A stretch of 64,000 bases of DNA from Poseidonocella pacifica (GTDB lineage: Bacteria > Pseudomonadota > Alphaproteobacteria > Rhodobacterales > Rhodobacteraceae): NCBI RefSeq assembly GCF_900111875.1, contig NZ_FOJU01000005.1, positions 248,001 to 312,000 of the forward strand, read 5' to 3'. Of the stretch, positions 1 to 8,646 are shown piece after piece. Within the stretch, counting starts at the first letter, position 1; each line of letters starts with the position of its first letter. A model generated the notes under the pieces. That model was not told the origin of the DNA and did no database searches. It was given only the letters and a program-made list of their open reading frames with translations. A program made the translations under genes and the position numbers.

Positions 1-449
1 CGGTGGAACTCGCGGAATGTCTGACCGATGCGGTCGTTGATTCCGAAGCGCTGGTGCAAAGCGCGGGCATGTCCCTGACGCTCGATTGCCCGGCAGGGTT
101 CGTCGCGCGCGGCGATGCCAATTGGCTCCGGCAACTGACCACGGGCTTGATACAGAATGCGGTGCGCCACGCCCGCGAAGGCGGTGCGGTGGATATTTCC
201 GCGACCGAAGGAGGGCCCGGCTTTGAGATCCACGTCGCCGACAATGGGCCGGGCATTCCCCCCGATTTGCAATCGGTGGTGTTTGAGCGGTTTCGGAAAG
301 GCAGCGCCTCCGAGGGGTTCGGGATTGGCCTCGCGCTCGCAAAGTGGGTCATGGAGGAGCAGGGCGGCACCATTTCACTGCAAAGCCCGCGTTCGGAAAC
401 CGGGCGAGGCCTGCGGGTGACGCTGGGCATTCCCAAAGCTGAGGGATAG
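1..449 (+). CDS. Sensor histidine kinase, C-terminal part (cut by window edge)
   Basis: Only the catalytic ATP-binding end of a membrane sensor kinase is in the window; the sensor and His-phosphorylation domains lie to the left. Visible HATPase_c motifs are the N box (GLIQNAVRHA), the G1 box (VADNGPGIP) and the G2 box (GFGIGLALAKWV). It ends 9 bases before the start of an OmpR-type response regulator, so the two very probably form a cognate pair. The signal is unknown. Placement next to pqqA could hint at a link to methanol metabolism, but nothing in the sequence proves it. The frame is open from the first bases, so the gene is treated as partial. Confidence 0.9.
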   Translation, partial: VELAECLTDAVVDSEALVQSAGMSLTLDCPAGFVARGDANWLRQLTTGLIQNAVRHAREGGAVDISATEGGPGFEIHVADNGPGIPPDLQSVVFERFRKGSASEGFGIGLALAKWVMEEQGGTISLQSPRSETGRGLRVTLGIPKAEG

Positions 450-458
450 GTTCGCGGC

Positions 459-1139
459 ATGGCGGAAAAACGCATTCTCATCGTTGACGATGATCCGGAG
501 ATCACTTCCGCACTCGCACGGGGGCTCACGCTGCATGGCTATGAACCGGAAACCTCCAACCGTGTCGACACCGCCCTTGAGACCCTGCGCACAGGCGGGC
601 TTGCCGCGGCGATTGTGGACGTAATGATTGGGAATGATAGCGGGCTGGACCTTGTGAGACAGATCCGCGACGAGGGCGGGACGACGCCGATCCTCATGCT
701 CAGTGCGCTGACCGAGGTCGAGGACCGCGCGAGGGGCCTTGAGGCGGGCGCGGACGACTACGTGGTGAAGCCGTTCTCCTTTGATGAGTTGATTGCGCGG
801 GTCAAGGTGCAGGAACAACGCGCGCGTGTGAGCAGGCCGCGCGCGCGTCTCGATCCCGCACATTGGAGCCTGACCTCAGGCACGCGGAGCGTTGCCTTGA
901 CGCAGCGGGAATTCTCCTTGTTGCGGACCTTGGCCGAGCATCCGGGTGAGGCATTATCGCGCTACACCCTGTTCGAGCGGCTCTGGGCCGGGGAAGGGGC
1001 GAGCTCTGAAAATGTGGTGGATGTCTATGTGGGCTATCTACGGCGCAAGCTCGACCCGGCGACGGATTTTGGGTTTGAGATAAAGACGATCCGCAATCGA
1101 GGTTTCCAACTGGACGGCACGCCACCAGATATCTGCTAA
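459..1139 (+). CDS. OmpR-family two-component response regulator
   Basis: 226 residues. The N-terminal receiver domain begins ILIVDDDPE (acidic pocket) and carries the phospho-acceptor in AIVDVMIGNDSG, the conserved Thr/Ser region LMLSALTE and the Lys in DDYVVKPFSF. The C-terminal half is a winged-helix DNA-binding domain (LTQREFSLLRTLAEHPGEALSR and VVDVYVGYLRRKLD). This is the usual OmpR/PhoB size and layout. It lies directly downstream of its likely partner kinase. Target genes cannot be read from the sequence; pqqA begins 117 bases downstream and is one candidate. Confidence 0.93.
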   Translation: MAEKRILIVDDDPEITSALARGLTLHGYEPETSNRVDTALETLRTGGLAAAIVDVMIGNDSGLDLVRQIRDEGGTTPILMLSALTEVEDRARGLEAGADDYVVKPFSFDELIARVKVQEQRARVSRPRARLDPAHWSLTSGTRSVALTQREFSLLRTLAEHPGEALSRYTLFERLWAGEGASSENVVDVYVGYLRRKLDPATDFGFEIKTIRNRGFQLDGTPPDIC

Positions 1140-1255
1140 GCCTCGGACAAAAAACAAACTTTATTTTTTCTTAGAACATGGGTTTTGACTATGAACCTGC
1201 CGTCAGGGAAGCTTTGTTCACTCACCAAGTGTGATTCAAAAAGGGAGTAGATGAT
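1140..1255 (+). promoter_or_regulatory. pqqA leader and probable promoter region
   Basis: 116 non-coding bases, AT-richer than the surroundings at the left end. A strong ribosome-binding leader at 1236-1251 (five A followed by GGGAG and TAGA) precedes the pqqA ATG. Almost the same string precedes xoxF (22661-22677), and a shorter version precedes gfa (11490-11502). A possible -35-like TTGACT lies near 1187, but I cannot assign a convincing -10 element. Confidence 0.4.
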
Positions 1256-1351
1256 ATGGCCTGGAGCAAACCCCAGATCCGCGAAATCGAATGCGGCATG
1301 GAAATCAACATGTACGGACCTGACGGCGGCGACGACGGCGTCCTGTTCTGA
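1256..1351 (+). CDS. pqqA: PQQ precursor peptide PqqA
   Basis: 31-residue peptide starting MAWSKPQIREIECGMEINMY. It holds the conserved Glu and Tyr in the E-x-x-x-Y spacing (EINMY), whose side chains are cross-linked by PqqE to make pyrroloquinoline quinone. Length and start (MAW-KP-I-EI--G-EI-MY) match known PqqA peptides. The ATG at 1256 was chosen over an out-of-frame ATG at 1251 because only this frame gives the PqqA sequence, and the purine-rich leader sits at proper distance. It heads the pqqABCDE operon, with pqqB starting 22 bases later. Confidence 0.95.
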   Translation: MAWSKPQIREIECGMEINMYGPDGGDDGVLF

Positions 1352-1373
1352 TATGAAGCGCGCGGAGATCTGA

Positions 1374-2270
1374 GTGAACATCCGTGCGCGAATACTTGGG
1401 GCAGCTGCTGGTGGTGGTCTGCCCCAATGGAACTGCGGGTGCGAGAACTGCAATCTCGCGCGGGCGGGCAAGATCCCGGCTCAATCCCAAAGCTCCGTCG
1501 CCTTCTCCGCGAATGGCACCGACTGGGCGATCCTCAATGCCTCGCCCGATATTCGGCAGCAGATGGCCGATTGCCCCGCATTGCATCCAACCGGATTGCG
1601 CGAACTTCCCCTACGCTCGGTGCTGCTCACCAACGGCGATATCGATCACGTGGCTGGGCTTCTGACCTTACGCGAGATGCAGCCCTTCACGGTCTTTGCG
1701 ACCGAGGGTATCCATGAGGTGCTGGCGGAAAACCCGGTGTTTTCCGCGCTGAATGCCTCCGTGGTCACGCGCGAGACGGTACGCCTCGAACAATCGGTGG
1801 AGATTGCCCCCGGACTGTCGGCAGCGCTTTTTCCCGTACCGGGCAAGGTGCCACTTTATAAAGAGGGCGAGGTCGTCGAAACTGACCTTCTTGGGGACCA
1901 GACTGTCGGGGTGCATCTGAGCGCGGGGGGGAGCGACGCCTACTACATTCCCGGCTGCGCAACGCTGAACGACGATCTGCGGGAACGGCTTAAAGGTGCG
2001 GCGCTCATCTTCTTTGACGGCACGCTTTGGCGCGATGATGAGATGGTGCGCGCGGGACTTGGGCAGAAGACCGGAAAGCGCATGGGCCATATGTCGATGA
2101 GCGGCGAGGACGGGTCTATTGCGGCCTTTGCCGGGATGGAGGTCGGGCGCAAGGTGTTCGTCCATATGAACAACACCAACCCGGTTCTGCGCCCGGACTC
2201 GGCAGAGCGCGCCGAGGCGGAGGCCGCGGGATGGACCATCGGACAGGACGGAATGGAGATCAGCGCATGA
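1374..2270 (+). CDS. pqqB: PqqB, metallo-beta-lactamase-fold PQQ biosynthesis protein
   Basis: 298 residues, GTG start. The N terminus RILGAAAGGGLPQWNCGCENC is the family signature, with a CxCxxC cluster that binds a structural metal. The TNGDIDHVAGLL segment corresponds to the metallo-beta-lactamase-like metal-site loop. PqqB hydroxylates tyrosine-derived intermediates during PQQ formation (established family role). Its stop overlaps the pqqC ATG (ATGA at 2267), showing translational coupling. Confidence 0.95.
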   Translation: MNIRARILGAAAGGGLPQWNCGCENCNLARAGKIPAQSQSSVAFSANGTDWAILNASPDIRQQMADCPALHPTGLRELPLRSVLLTNGDIDHVAGLLTLREMQPFTVFATEGIHEVLAENPVFSALNASVVTRETVRLEQSVEIAPGLSAALFPVPGKVPLYKEGEVVETDLLGDQTVGVHLSAGGSDAYYIPGCATLNDDLRERLKGAALIFFDGTLWRDDEMVRAGLGQKTGKRMGHMSMSGEDGSIAAFAGMEVGRKVFVHMNNTNPVLRPDSAERAEAEAAGWTIGQDGMEISA

Positions 2271-3016
2271 CACAGACCCGCGAAGAGTTTGAAGCCCGTC
2301 TCCGCCAAATCGGTGCCGAGCGTTATCACGACAAGCACCCATTCCACGATATGCTGCACGGCGGGCGGTGTTCTCCGGATCAGGTGCGTGCCTGGGTCAT
2401 CAATCGCTATTATTATCAACATTCGATCCCGATGAAGGATGCCGCGTTCATGTCGCGCGTCGAGGATCCCGAATTGCGCCGCATGTGGCGGTCCCGCATC
2501 GAGGATCATGACGGGACGGAAACGAACCCCGGCGGGATCAAACGCTGGCTGAAGCTGGCGGAGGCCGTCGGGCTGAATCCCGACTATGTCGCCTCTACCG
2601 AAGGTGTGTTGCCCGCGACGAAGTTCGCGGTGGATGCCTATGTTCGTTTTGTGCGGGACAAGACGTTGCTGGAGGCCGTCGCCGCGTCGCTGACCGAATT
2701 GTTCGCGCCCAAGATCCACGCCCAGCGGATCGAAGGGCTGTTGCAGAACTACGATTTCGCCGACGACAGTTCGCTCTCCTATTTCCGGAATCGCCTGAAA
2801 GAAGCACCCAAGGATGTTGCCTTCGGGCTTGCTTGGGTGCTCGACCATGCGACCACGCAGGAAAAGCAGGATGCCGCGGCGAAAGCGCTCGAATTCAAGA
2901 CCGACGTACTCTGGGCACAGCTTGACGCGCTTTATTCCGCATATGTCGCGCCAGCTCGCGTACCCCCCGGTGCATGGGTCGCCGGCGAAGGTATGGCATT
3001 GGCGAGGGCCTCGTGA
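2267..3016 (+). CDS. pqqC: PqqC, pyrroloquinoline-quinone synthase
   Basis: 249 residues from the ATG that overlaps the pqqB stop; an upstream in-frame ATG at 2231 lies inside pqqB and was rejected. PqqC catalyses the final ring closure and eight-electron oxidation of AHQQ to PQQ with O2. Recognisable family segments are ERYHDKHPFHDMLHGG, NRYYYQHSIPMKDAAFMSR and FGLAWVLDHATT, which contain the His, Tyr and Arg residues lining the active site. The fold is an all-helical, TenA/haem-oxygenase-like bundle. The stop overlaps the GTG start of pqqD. Confidence 0.96.
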   Translation: MTQTREEFEARLRQIGAERYHDKHPFHDMLHGGRCSPDQVRAWVINRYYYQHSIPMKDAAFMSRVEDPELRRMWRSRIEDHDGTETNPGGIKRWLKLAEAVGLNPDYVASTEGVLPATKFAVDAYVRFVRDKTLLEAVAASLTELFAPKIHAQRIEGLLQNYDFADDSSLSYFRNRLKEAPKDVAFGLAWVLDHATTQEKQDAAAKALEFKTDVLWAQLDALYSAYVAPARVPPGAWVAGEGMALARAS

Positions 3017-3291
3017 TCGGTCCTGACGATATCCCCTATCTGCCGCGCGGCGTCCGCCTGCACTTTGATCGGGTGCGCGACACGTGGGTCTTGCTCGCGC
3101 CCGAACGGGCCATCACGCTCGATCAGGTGGGGCAAGCAATTTTGGCTGAAATCGACGGAGCCCGCAGCTTTGGTGTGATAACCCAAGCGCTTGCGGCGAA
3201 ATACAACGCCCCCGCCGAAGAGATCGCCAAGGATAGTGCTGGATTTCTCGGCGCGCTCAAGGATCGCCGCTTTCTGGAGTTGCAGCCATGA
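3013..3291 (+). CDS. pqqD: PqqD, PqqA peptide chaperone
   Basis: 92 residues from a GTG that overlaps the pqqC stop. An in-frame ATG at 2974 would give a Arg-rich tail lying wholly inside pqqC and is not favoured. Family segments are DIPYLPRGVRLHFDRVRDTWVLLAPERAI and an LD-V-QAILAEIDGARS motif. PqqD is the RiPP-recognition protein that binds PqqA and presents it to the radical SAM enzyme PqqE. Its stop overlaps the ATG of pqqE (ATGA at 3288). Confidence 0.94.
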   Translation: MIGPDDIPYLPRGVRLHFDRVRDTWVLLAPERAITLDQVGQAILAEIDGARSFGVITQALAAKYNAPAEEIAKDSAGFLGALKDRRFLELQP

Positions 3292-4397
3292 GTGCCCGCC
3301 CACCCATCGCCATGCTGGCCGAACTTACCCATCGCTGTCCGCTGTCGTGCCCCTATTGCTCCAACCCGCTTGAGTTGGCGCGGCAGGAAACCGAGCTTGG
3401 GACCGACGATTGGTGCCGGGTGTTCCGTGAGGCCGCGGACCTTGGCGTGCTGCAGCTGCACCTGTCGGGCGGCGAACCGGCGACGCGCCGGGACCTCGTC
3501 GACCTGATTGTGGCGGCACGTGAGGCGGGGCTATATACCAACCTCATCACATCCGGTATCGGTTTGAATGAGCGTCGTTTGCACGCGCTGGACGAGGCCG
3601 GGCTGGACCATATCCAGCTTTCGCTTCAGGGCACGACGCCGGAGATGGCGGATGAGATTGGCGGATACAAAGGGGGCTTTGCGCGCAAGATGCAGGTCGC
3701 CGCGCTGATCAAGGAGATCGGCTTTCCCCTGACCCTCAACGCCGTGTTGCACCGCCGGAACCTGCATCAGCTTCCCCGCGCCATTGAGATGGCCGTGGAA
3801 ATGGGCGCGCGCCGTATCGAGGTGGCGACCGTACAGTTCCACGGCTGGGCACTGAAAAACCGTGATGCGCTCATGCCAACGATGGAGCAGGCGCGTGACG
3901 CCGATGCAATCGTCAAGGACGCACGCAAATCGCTCAAGGGCACGCTGGTCATCGACTACGTGCCGGCCGACTATCATTCCGATTTCCCGAAACGCTGCAT
4001 GGGCGGCTGGGGCACGACGGGGCTGAATGTGGCGCCGGACGGGGAGGTGCTGCCCTGCCACGCGGCGCAATCGATCCCCCATCTGCAGTTTGACAACGTG
4101 CGGGAGAAATCTCTCAACGACATCTGGTACAATGGCAGCGCGTTCAACGCCTATCGTGGCACTGACTGGATGCAGGAACCCTGTCGGTCCTGCGACATGA
4201 AGCTTAAGGATTTCGGTGGGTGCCGGTGTCAGGCGATGGCGGTTGTGGGGGACGCGGCCGCGACCGATCCGGTCTGTATCAAGTCGCCCCACCATGGCGC
4301 GCTGCAATCTCAGGCAGACGATTTTTCGCACAACGATACCGCCGATCTCATCTACCGCTCTGCTCCGGGCAAGGCGGTTCCCGAACCTGCTGAATAG
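3288..4397 (+). CDS. pqqE: PqqE, radical SAM PqqA Glu-Tyr cross-linking enzyme
   Basis: 369 residues. The radical SAM cluster motif is C17-PLS-C21-PY-C24, followed by the SAM-binding LHLSGGEPATRRDL segment. The SPASM-type C terminus carries the auxiliary-cluster cysteines (CMGGWG, LPCHAAQ, EPCRSCDMKLKDFGGCRCQAM). PqqE forms the C-C bond between Glu and Tyr of PqqA. It is the last gene of a five-gene run in which B-C, C-D and D-E all overlap by four bases. Confidence 0.96.
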   Translation: MSARPPIAMLAELTHRCPLSCPYCSNPLELARQETELGTDDWCRVFREAADLGVLQLHLSGGEPATRRDLVDLIVAAREAGLYTNLITSGIGLNERRLHALDEAGLDHIQLSLQGTTPEMADEIGGYKGGFARKMQVAALIKEIGFPLTLNAVLHRRNLHQLPRAIEMAVEMGARRIEVATVQFHGWALKNRDALMPTMEQARDADAIVKDARKSLKGTLVIDYVPADYHSDFPKRCMGGWGTTGLNVAPDGEVLPCHAAQSIPHLQFDNVREKSLNDIWYNGSAFNAYRGTDWMQEPCRSCDMKLKDFGGCRCQAMAVVGDAAATDPVCIKSPHHGALQSQADDFSHNDTADLIYRSAPGKAVPEPAE

Positions 4398-4464
4398 GCT
4401 TGTGATTGGACGCAGGTTCAATCGGGCGCTAGGTCTGTGACAACGGCCAAAGCCCGGACCCGCC

Positions 4465-5385
4465 ATGCGCACCGCTCTGACAGTCCTCTTCCTTCTGGCA
4501 CTTTCGCTTTCGGCGCGGGCAGAAACAGATCGGGCGGTCTACCTCGATCTGGCGCGCAAGGGCTGGGTCTATGAGCTTCGGACCGCCATGTGGAAACGCA
4601 AGAGCGCCGTGCCCATCAGGATAAACGGGCGGGACATGGCGGGTGCTGCCCTCTGCATCGTGGGGGAGCCGCCGCACCCGCAGACCCGAGCGACCCTCGA
4701 AGAGTTCGGCGCACTGATGCGAGAGATCTTCGGCAAGACCCTTCCAATGCGATATGCGGGCAACGATCTGCGGCTCTGCGGGACCGGGCGCTCCATCTAT
4801 CTTCGGCTGTACTCGGGCCATGCACCGCGGCGCGCGTATAATGCCGACCTGAAGACCTTGGACGATTCCTATCTGATCGGCTTCGCGCCGGGGCGAGAGT
4901 ATTTCGTGCTCTCCCCCGCGCAGGCCCAGACCTTCTTTGGTGCGCGTGGGCGCGCGACCCATCTGCTCGTGAAGCAACCCGCCGCACCGGGCCCCACGGA
5001 TCTTGAAAGTCAGTTCTTTGCCTCCATCCTGGTGGAGGAACTCTATCAATCCTTCACCTTCGGCATGGACATTCTGCACTTCGATCCCGAAATCGCCTTT
5101 GCCTCGAAGCTGGAGGAACAGCCCTTCGACATGCGCAACCTGCCGTGGGATTCGCCGGTCTTCATGCGGGCTTTGTTGCGATCAAATCCCTCGGGGCTGT
5201 GCCGCTTTGACATCTTCATGATGCATGCGCTTGCCCGCGCGCCGGTCGATCGGACCAACAACCCCGATTTCCTCAGCTATATCGACGCCGCGTTCGACGA
5301 TCTTCTCGGCAAAGCCGATGAAACGGTTGCGCGGTTCGCGGCCTCTTCGCTGCTTGATCGCAGTTGCGCGCTCGTTGCCAACTGA
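4465..5385 (+). CDS. Conserved exported protein of unknown function
   Basis: 306 residues with a clear Sec signal peptide (MRTALTVLFLLALSLSARAE), so it acts in the periplasm. No catalytic motif I can name with confidence. The segment VEELYQSFTFGMD resembles the short EE-x-x-QS motif of DUF2927-type proteins, a weak similarity only. It lies 67 bases after pqqE and 85 bases before moxR in the same orientation. It is therefore embedded in the PQQ/methanol block and may help quinoprotein maturation, by context only. Confidence 0.6.
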   Translation: MRTALTVLFLLALSLSARAETDRAVYLDLARKGWVYELRTAMWKRKSAVPIRINGRDMAGAALCIVGEPPHPQTRATLEEFGALMREIFGKTLPMRYAGNDLRLCGTGRSIYLRLYSGHAPRRAYNADLKTLDDSYLIGFAPGREYFVLSPAQAQTFFGARGRATHLLVKQPAAPGPTDLESQFFASILVEELYQSFTFGMDILHFDPEIAFASKLEEQPFDMRNLPWDSPVFMRALLRSNPSGLCRFDIFMMHALARAPVDRTNNPDFLSYIDAAFDDLLGKADETVARFAASSLLDRSCALVAN

Positions 5386-5470
5386 GACCAAGGGCGGTCT
5401 TCCCTCCCGGCTTGCCGGTGCTCTACGCTGCGGCAGGAGCGAGGGTCGCCAGACGGCGACGGGGGGGGAA

Positions 5471-6427
5471 ATGGAAACCATGGTGCAAGCGCAACCGGCG
5501 CGGCTTCAGGCGCTGAGCGGACATCTGGCAGAGGGACTTGTCGGGCACGAGGTGCTGATCGAGAGGCTGCTGATCGGTGTGCTGACGGGGGGGCACCTTT
5601 TGGTGGAGGGCGCGCCGGGGCTGGCCAAAACACGGGCCGTCAAATGGCTTTCCGACGCCATGACAGGAAGTTTCGCGCGCATTCAATGCACGCCCGACCT
5701 TCTCCCCGCCGACCTGACCGGCACGCCGGTGTTCCGCCCTCAGACGGGAACCTTTGAGTTCGTTCCCGGCCCGGTGTTCCACAATCTGGTGTTGGTCGAC
5801 GAGATCAACCGCGCACCTCCCAAGGTGCAATCGGCCCTCCTCGAAGCCATGGCGGAACGGCAGGTCACGAGCGGGAACGAGACGATGGCGCTGCCCGATC
5901 CGTTTCTCGTGGTAGCGACACAGAATCCCATCGAGCATGACGGCACCTTCCCACTCCCGGAGGCACAGCTTGACCGGTTCATGATGCACGTTGTTCTGGG
6001 CCTGCCGGATGCAGAGACGGAGCGGCGCATACTGGATCTGGTTGAGGCGGAGGGGCAAGGGGCACCGACACCGCCGCCGCCCCTTGCGCTTTATGAAATC
6101 CGGGCCGCGCGGTCTGAGGCGATGCAGGTGCATCTGGCGCCCGCGCTCCGTGATTATATCGTGCGTCTGGTGACCGCCACGCGTACCGAGCCGTTCTCCC
6201 GCGATATCGAACATCCGGTCTCGCCGCGCGGTTCGCTGGCGTTGGCCGCGTCGGCCAAGGCGCGGGCGTGGCTGCGGGGGCGGGATCACGCCCTGCCCGA
6301 AGACGTGGCCGCTCTGGCACCGGATGCACTGGCCCATCGCATGGTCTTGACGTGGCGGGCGGTGGCCGACGGGCGGACTGCCCGCGCACTGATTTCCGAC
6401 GTGCTCGCCGCGGTCGAGCCGCTATGA
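5471..6427 (+). CDS. moxR: MoxR-type AAA+ ATPase (MxaR-like)
   Basis: 318 residues. Walker A is GAPGLAKT at residues 47-54 and Walker B/DEXX is VLVDEINR at 107-114; ATQNPIEHDGTFPLPEAQLDRF is the hallmark sensor-1/MoxR segment. The ATG at 5471 follows a run of G/A suited to ribosome binding; the frame is open further upstream but only across the end of the preceding gene. MoxR ATPases work with vWA-domain partners as chaperones for metal or cofactor insertion; in methylotrophs mxaR is needed for active methanol dehydrogenase. First gene of a seven-gene overlapping operon. Confidence 0.92.
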   Translation: METMVQAQPARLQALSGHLAEGLVGHEVLIERLLIGVLTGGHLLVEGAPGLAKTRAVKWLSDAMTGSFARIQCTPDLLPADLTGTPVFRPQTGTFEFVPGPVFHNLVLVDEINRAPPKVQSALLEAMAERQVTSGNETMALPDPFLVVATQNPIEHDGTFPLPEAQLDRFMMHVVLGLPDAETERRILDLVEAEGQGAPTPPPPLALYEIRAARSEAMQVHLAPALRDYIVRLVTATRTEPFSRDIEHPVSPRGSLALAASAKARAWLRGRDHALPEDVAALAPDALAHRMVLTWRAVADGRTARALISDVLAAVEPL

Positions 6428-7326
6428 CCGGGCCGCTCGACGCGCCGGGGGTCACTCTGCGGGCGAGCGACCTGATCGCGCTGCGCCGACTGGCGCTGGA
6501 ACGGCAAGTGCCGCCCCCGGTCGCCGCGCTTCCCGGTGGTTTCGTCACCCGCAGGCGCGGCCATGGACAGGAGATCGCCGACGTCCGTGAATATGTGGCG
6601 GGCGATGATATCCGGCACCTTGATCGTGGCAGTACGGCGCGCACCGGCGTGTTGCATATCCGGTCCTTTCAGGAGGAGCGCGACCGGGTGACGATCCTTG
6701 TCGCTGATTTCCGGCCTGCCATGCTTTGGGGGCTGTCGCGTGCGTTCTTGTCCGTCGCTGCTGCCGAGGCGCTCGTGTTGATCGGCTGGCGCGCGGTGGA
6801 GGAGGGCGGCCGCGTCGGGTTGCTGGCGCTTGGGGCAGGAGAGCCGGTAGCGCTGGCCCCGCGCGGGCGCACGCGCGGCATGCTGCAGGTGATCGGCGGG
6901 CTGGTGCGGGCCCATGAGGCCGCGCTCGGCCTTGCCCTCGCCGGGGAGCGGGAGGATCCTCCCTTTGATGCGGGGTTCCAACGGATCGAGCGCATTGCCC
7001 CTGCGGGATGTGAGATCATCATCGCCTCCGGTTTCGATGCGGCTGGAGAAGGGCTGCCCGACAGGCTTGCCGCCCTCAGTCAGCGACGGGTGCCGCGACT
7101 TCTGGCAATGACCGAAGGCGCGACGCGCCGTTTGCCGCCGGGATCCTATCCGATCCGACTGGCCGATGGTCGCCGCCGACGCCTTCGGATCAGTGGCCCC
7201 GCCGACACCCCGCCCGAAACGTTGGCCATCGCGGGCCAGCAAGCGCTGGTGATTGATGCGGGCGCGCCGCTCTCTGAAACCGCGCTTCGCCTTGCCGGGG
7301 CCTTCCCGCCGGACCGAACGCCCTGA
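6424..7326 (+). CDS. mxaS: DUF58 protein, MxaS-like
   Basis: 300 residues starting at the ATG that overlaps the moxR stop. The DUF58 signature is DVREYVAGDDIRHLDRGSTARTG followed by HIRSFQEERDR, close to the usual PGDD-R-IDW-ATAR pattern. Such proteins have a vWA-like fold and are encoded with MoxR ATPases; MxaS in methylotrophs is needed for methanol dehydrogenase assembly. No transmembrane segment is obvious. The usual Trp of the IDW motif is replaced by Arg here (HLDRG). Confidence 0.85.
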   Translation: MTGPLDAPGVTLRASDLIALRRLALERQVPPPVAALPGGFVTRRRGHGQEIADVREYVAGDDIRHLDRGSTARTGVLHIRSFQEERDRVTILVADFRPAMLWGLSRAFLSVAAAEALVLIGWRAVEEGGRVGLLALGAGEPVALAPRGRTRGMLQVIGGLVRAHEAALGLALAGEREDPPFDAGFQRIERIAPAGCEIIIASGFDAAGEGLPDRLAALSQRRVPRLLAMTEGATRRLPPGSYPIRLADGRRRRLRISGPADTPPETLAIAGQQALVIDAGAPLSETALRLAGAFPPDRTP

Positions 7327-7328
7327 TC

Positions 7329-7700
7329 ATGGCCGAACGCGCCCTGACCCGTGATGCCGTGCTGCAGGGATTGCAGGATATCCGCCTTCCGGCGGACGCC
7401 CCCGGCGGTTTTCTTGCCGAACTTCTCGTGGCGCTCGGGGCCGGTTTGTTTTTCGCGCTGCTGCTTGCGATCCTCGCGCGGGCGGTGCTCCGGTTTCAAC
7501 CCAAGGCGCGGCCCCGAACGCTTTCGGGGAGGATTGCGGATCTGCGGGGCCTCGGACCTGAGCGGCAGGCCTTGGGCCTTCTGGCGCTGGTGAAACAGCG
7601 GCGCCCCGAGGTGTACGCTCGTTATGCCCGCGATCTTTATCAGGCTGATGGAATGCCGAGCGTCGAGGCGCTGGAGAGGGAGCTTGCCGCCTGTGATTGA
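7329..7700 (+). CDS. Small single-span membrane protein (DUF4381-like)
   Basis: 123 residues. One strong hydrophobic segment around residues 30-50 (ELLVALGAGLFFALLLAILARAVL) is followed by a basic cytoplasmic tail. Size, single span and location between the DUF58 and vWA genes match the DUF4381-type subunit of Bat/Mox operons. The assignment rests on context and architecture rather than on a catalytic motif. The end overlaps the GTG start of the next gene by 8 bases. Confidence 0.65.
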   Translation: MAERALTRDAVLQGLQDIRLPADAPGGFLAELLVALGAGLFFALLLAILARAVLRFQPKARPRTLSGRIADLRGLGPERQALGLLALVKQRRPEVYARYARDLYQADGMPSVEALERELAACD

Positions 7701-8646
7701 GCTTGCTGCCCCGCTTGCCTTGTTGCTTTTGCCGGTGCCGCTCCTCGCGGTTCGGCTGATGCCCGGCCGTCGTCATCAAGGCCCGGCGCTCGCGGTGCCC
7801 GACTCCGTGGGGCGCGGCCTGCTGGCGGATGCTGGAACGGGGGGCAGGTTACCGCGCGCGCGCGACATCCCGCTATGGGCCGCATGGCTCTGTCTGGTGC
7901 TGGCGCTTGCCGGTCCTCGGGATCTTCTGCCTATTCCCGCGCTCAAGGTTTCGGGGCGGGATCTGGCAATAGCGCTCGATCTGAGCGGCTCCATGGTGCG
8001 GGACGATTTCTATCTCAATGAGCAGCAGATCACCCGGCTGGATGCGGTCAAACATGTGGGGGCGGATTTTGCCCGGCGGCGCGCGGGGGATCGTGTTGCG
8101 CTCATCGTCTTTGGGTCGGATGCTTATTATGCCGCTCCGTTTTCTTATGACACCGAAGCCATTGCACGCCGGATCGAAGAGGCCACCATCGGCATTTCGG
8201 GCCGGGCGACCAATATCTCCGACGCACTCGGCCTTGCGCTCAAGCGGATGGAACAGTCGGACGCGGCGACCAAGGTGGTGATCCTTCTGTCCGACGGTGT
8301 CAGCAATGCCGGCGCGACCAACCCCCGCGGGGTCGCGCGTCTTGCCGCCGACATGGGGGTACGCGTCCACACGATCGCCTTGGGGCCGAAAGATACCGAA
8401 ACGGCGGAGGCGGGCGAAAACGGCGTGGTCGATGCGGCGACGCTGCGCGCCATCTCTGATCTGAGCGGGGGCACGAGCTTTCGCGTGCGCACAACCCAGG
8501 ATCTGGAAGCCGTCGCAGAGGAACTCGACCGGTTGGAGGCAACAGCGGGGGATGGGTTGGCCGCGGAGGTCTACCAGGAGCTTTGGGTCTATCCCGCCGC
8601 TCTCGCGGCGCTCTTGTGCCTCTGGATCGCGTGGAGGCCGGAATGA
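7693..8646 (+). CDS. vWA-domain membrane protein, BatA/MxaC-like
   Basis: 317 residues from a GTG overlapping the previous stop; longer in-frame starts lie inside the upstream gene. Hydrophobic segments at residues 5-22 and 62-78 are followed by a von Willebrand A domain with a complete MIDAS motif D96-L-S98-G-S100, and a C-terminal span (VYPAALAALLCLWIAW). This is the BatA/MxaC layout: membrane anchored, with the metal-binding vWA domain in the periplasm or at the membrane face. MxaC/MxaL-type proteins are required for metal insertion into methanol dehydrogenase (established for the mxa system; inferred here). Confidence 0.85.
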   Translation: MIELAAPLALLLLPVPLLAVRLMPGRRHQGPALAVPDSVGRGLLADAGTGGRLPRARDIPLWAAWLCLVLALAGPRDLLPIPALKVSGRDLAIALDLSGSMVRDDFYLNEQQITRLDAVKHVGADFARRRAGDRVALIVFGSDAYYAAPFSYDTEAIARRIEEATIGISGRATNISDALGLALKRMEQSDAATKVVILLSDGVSNAGATNPRGVARLAADMGVRVHTIALGPKDTETAEAGENGVVDAATLRAISDLSGGTSFRVRTTQDLEAVAEELDRLEATAGDGLAAEVYQELWVYPAALAALLCLWIAWRPE

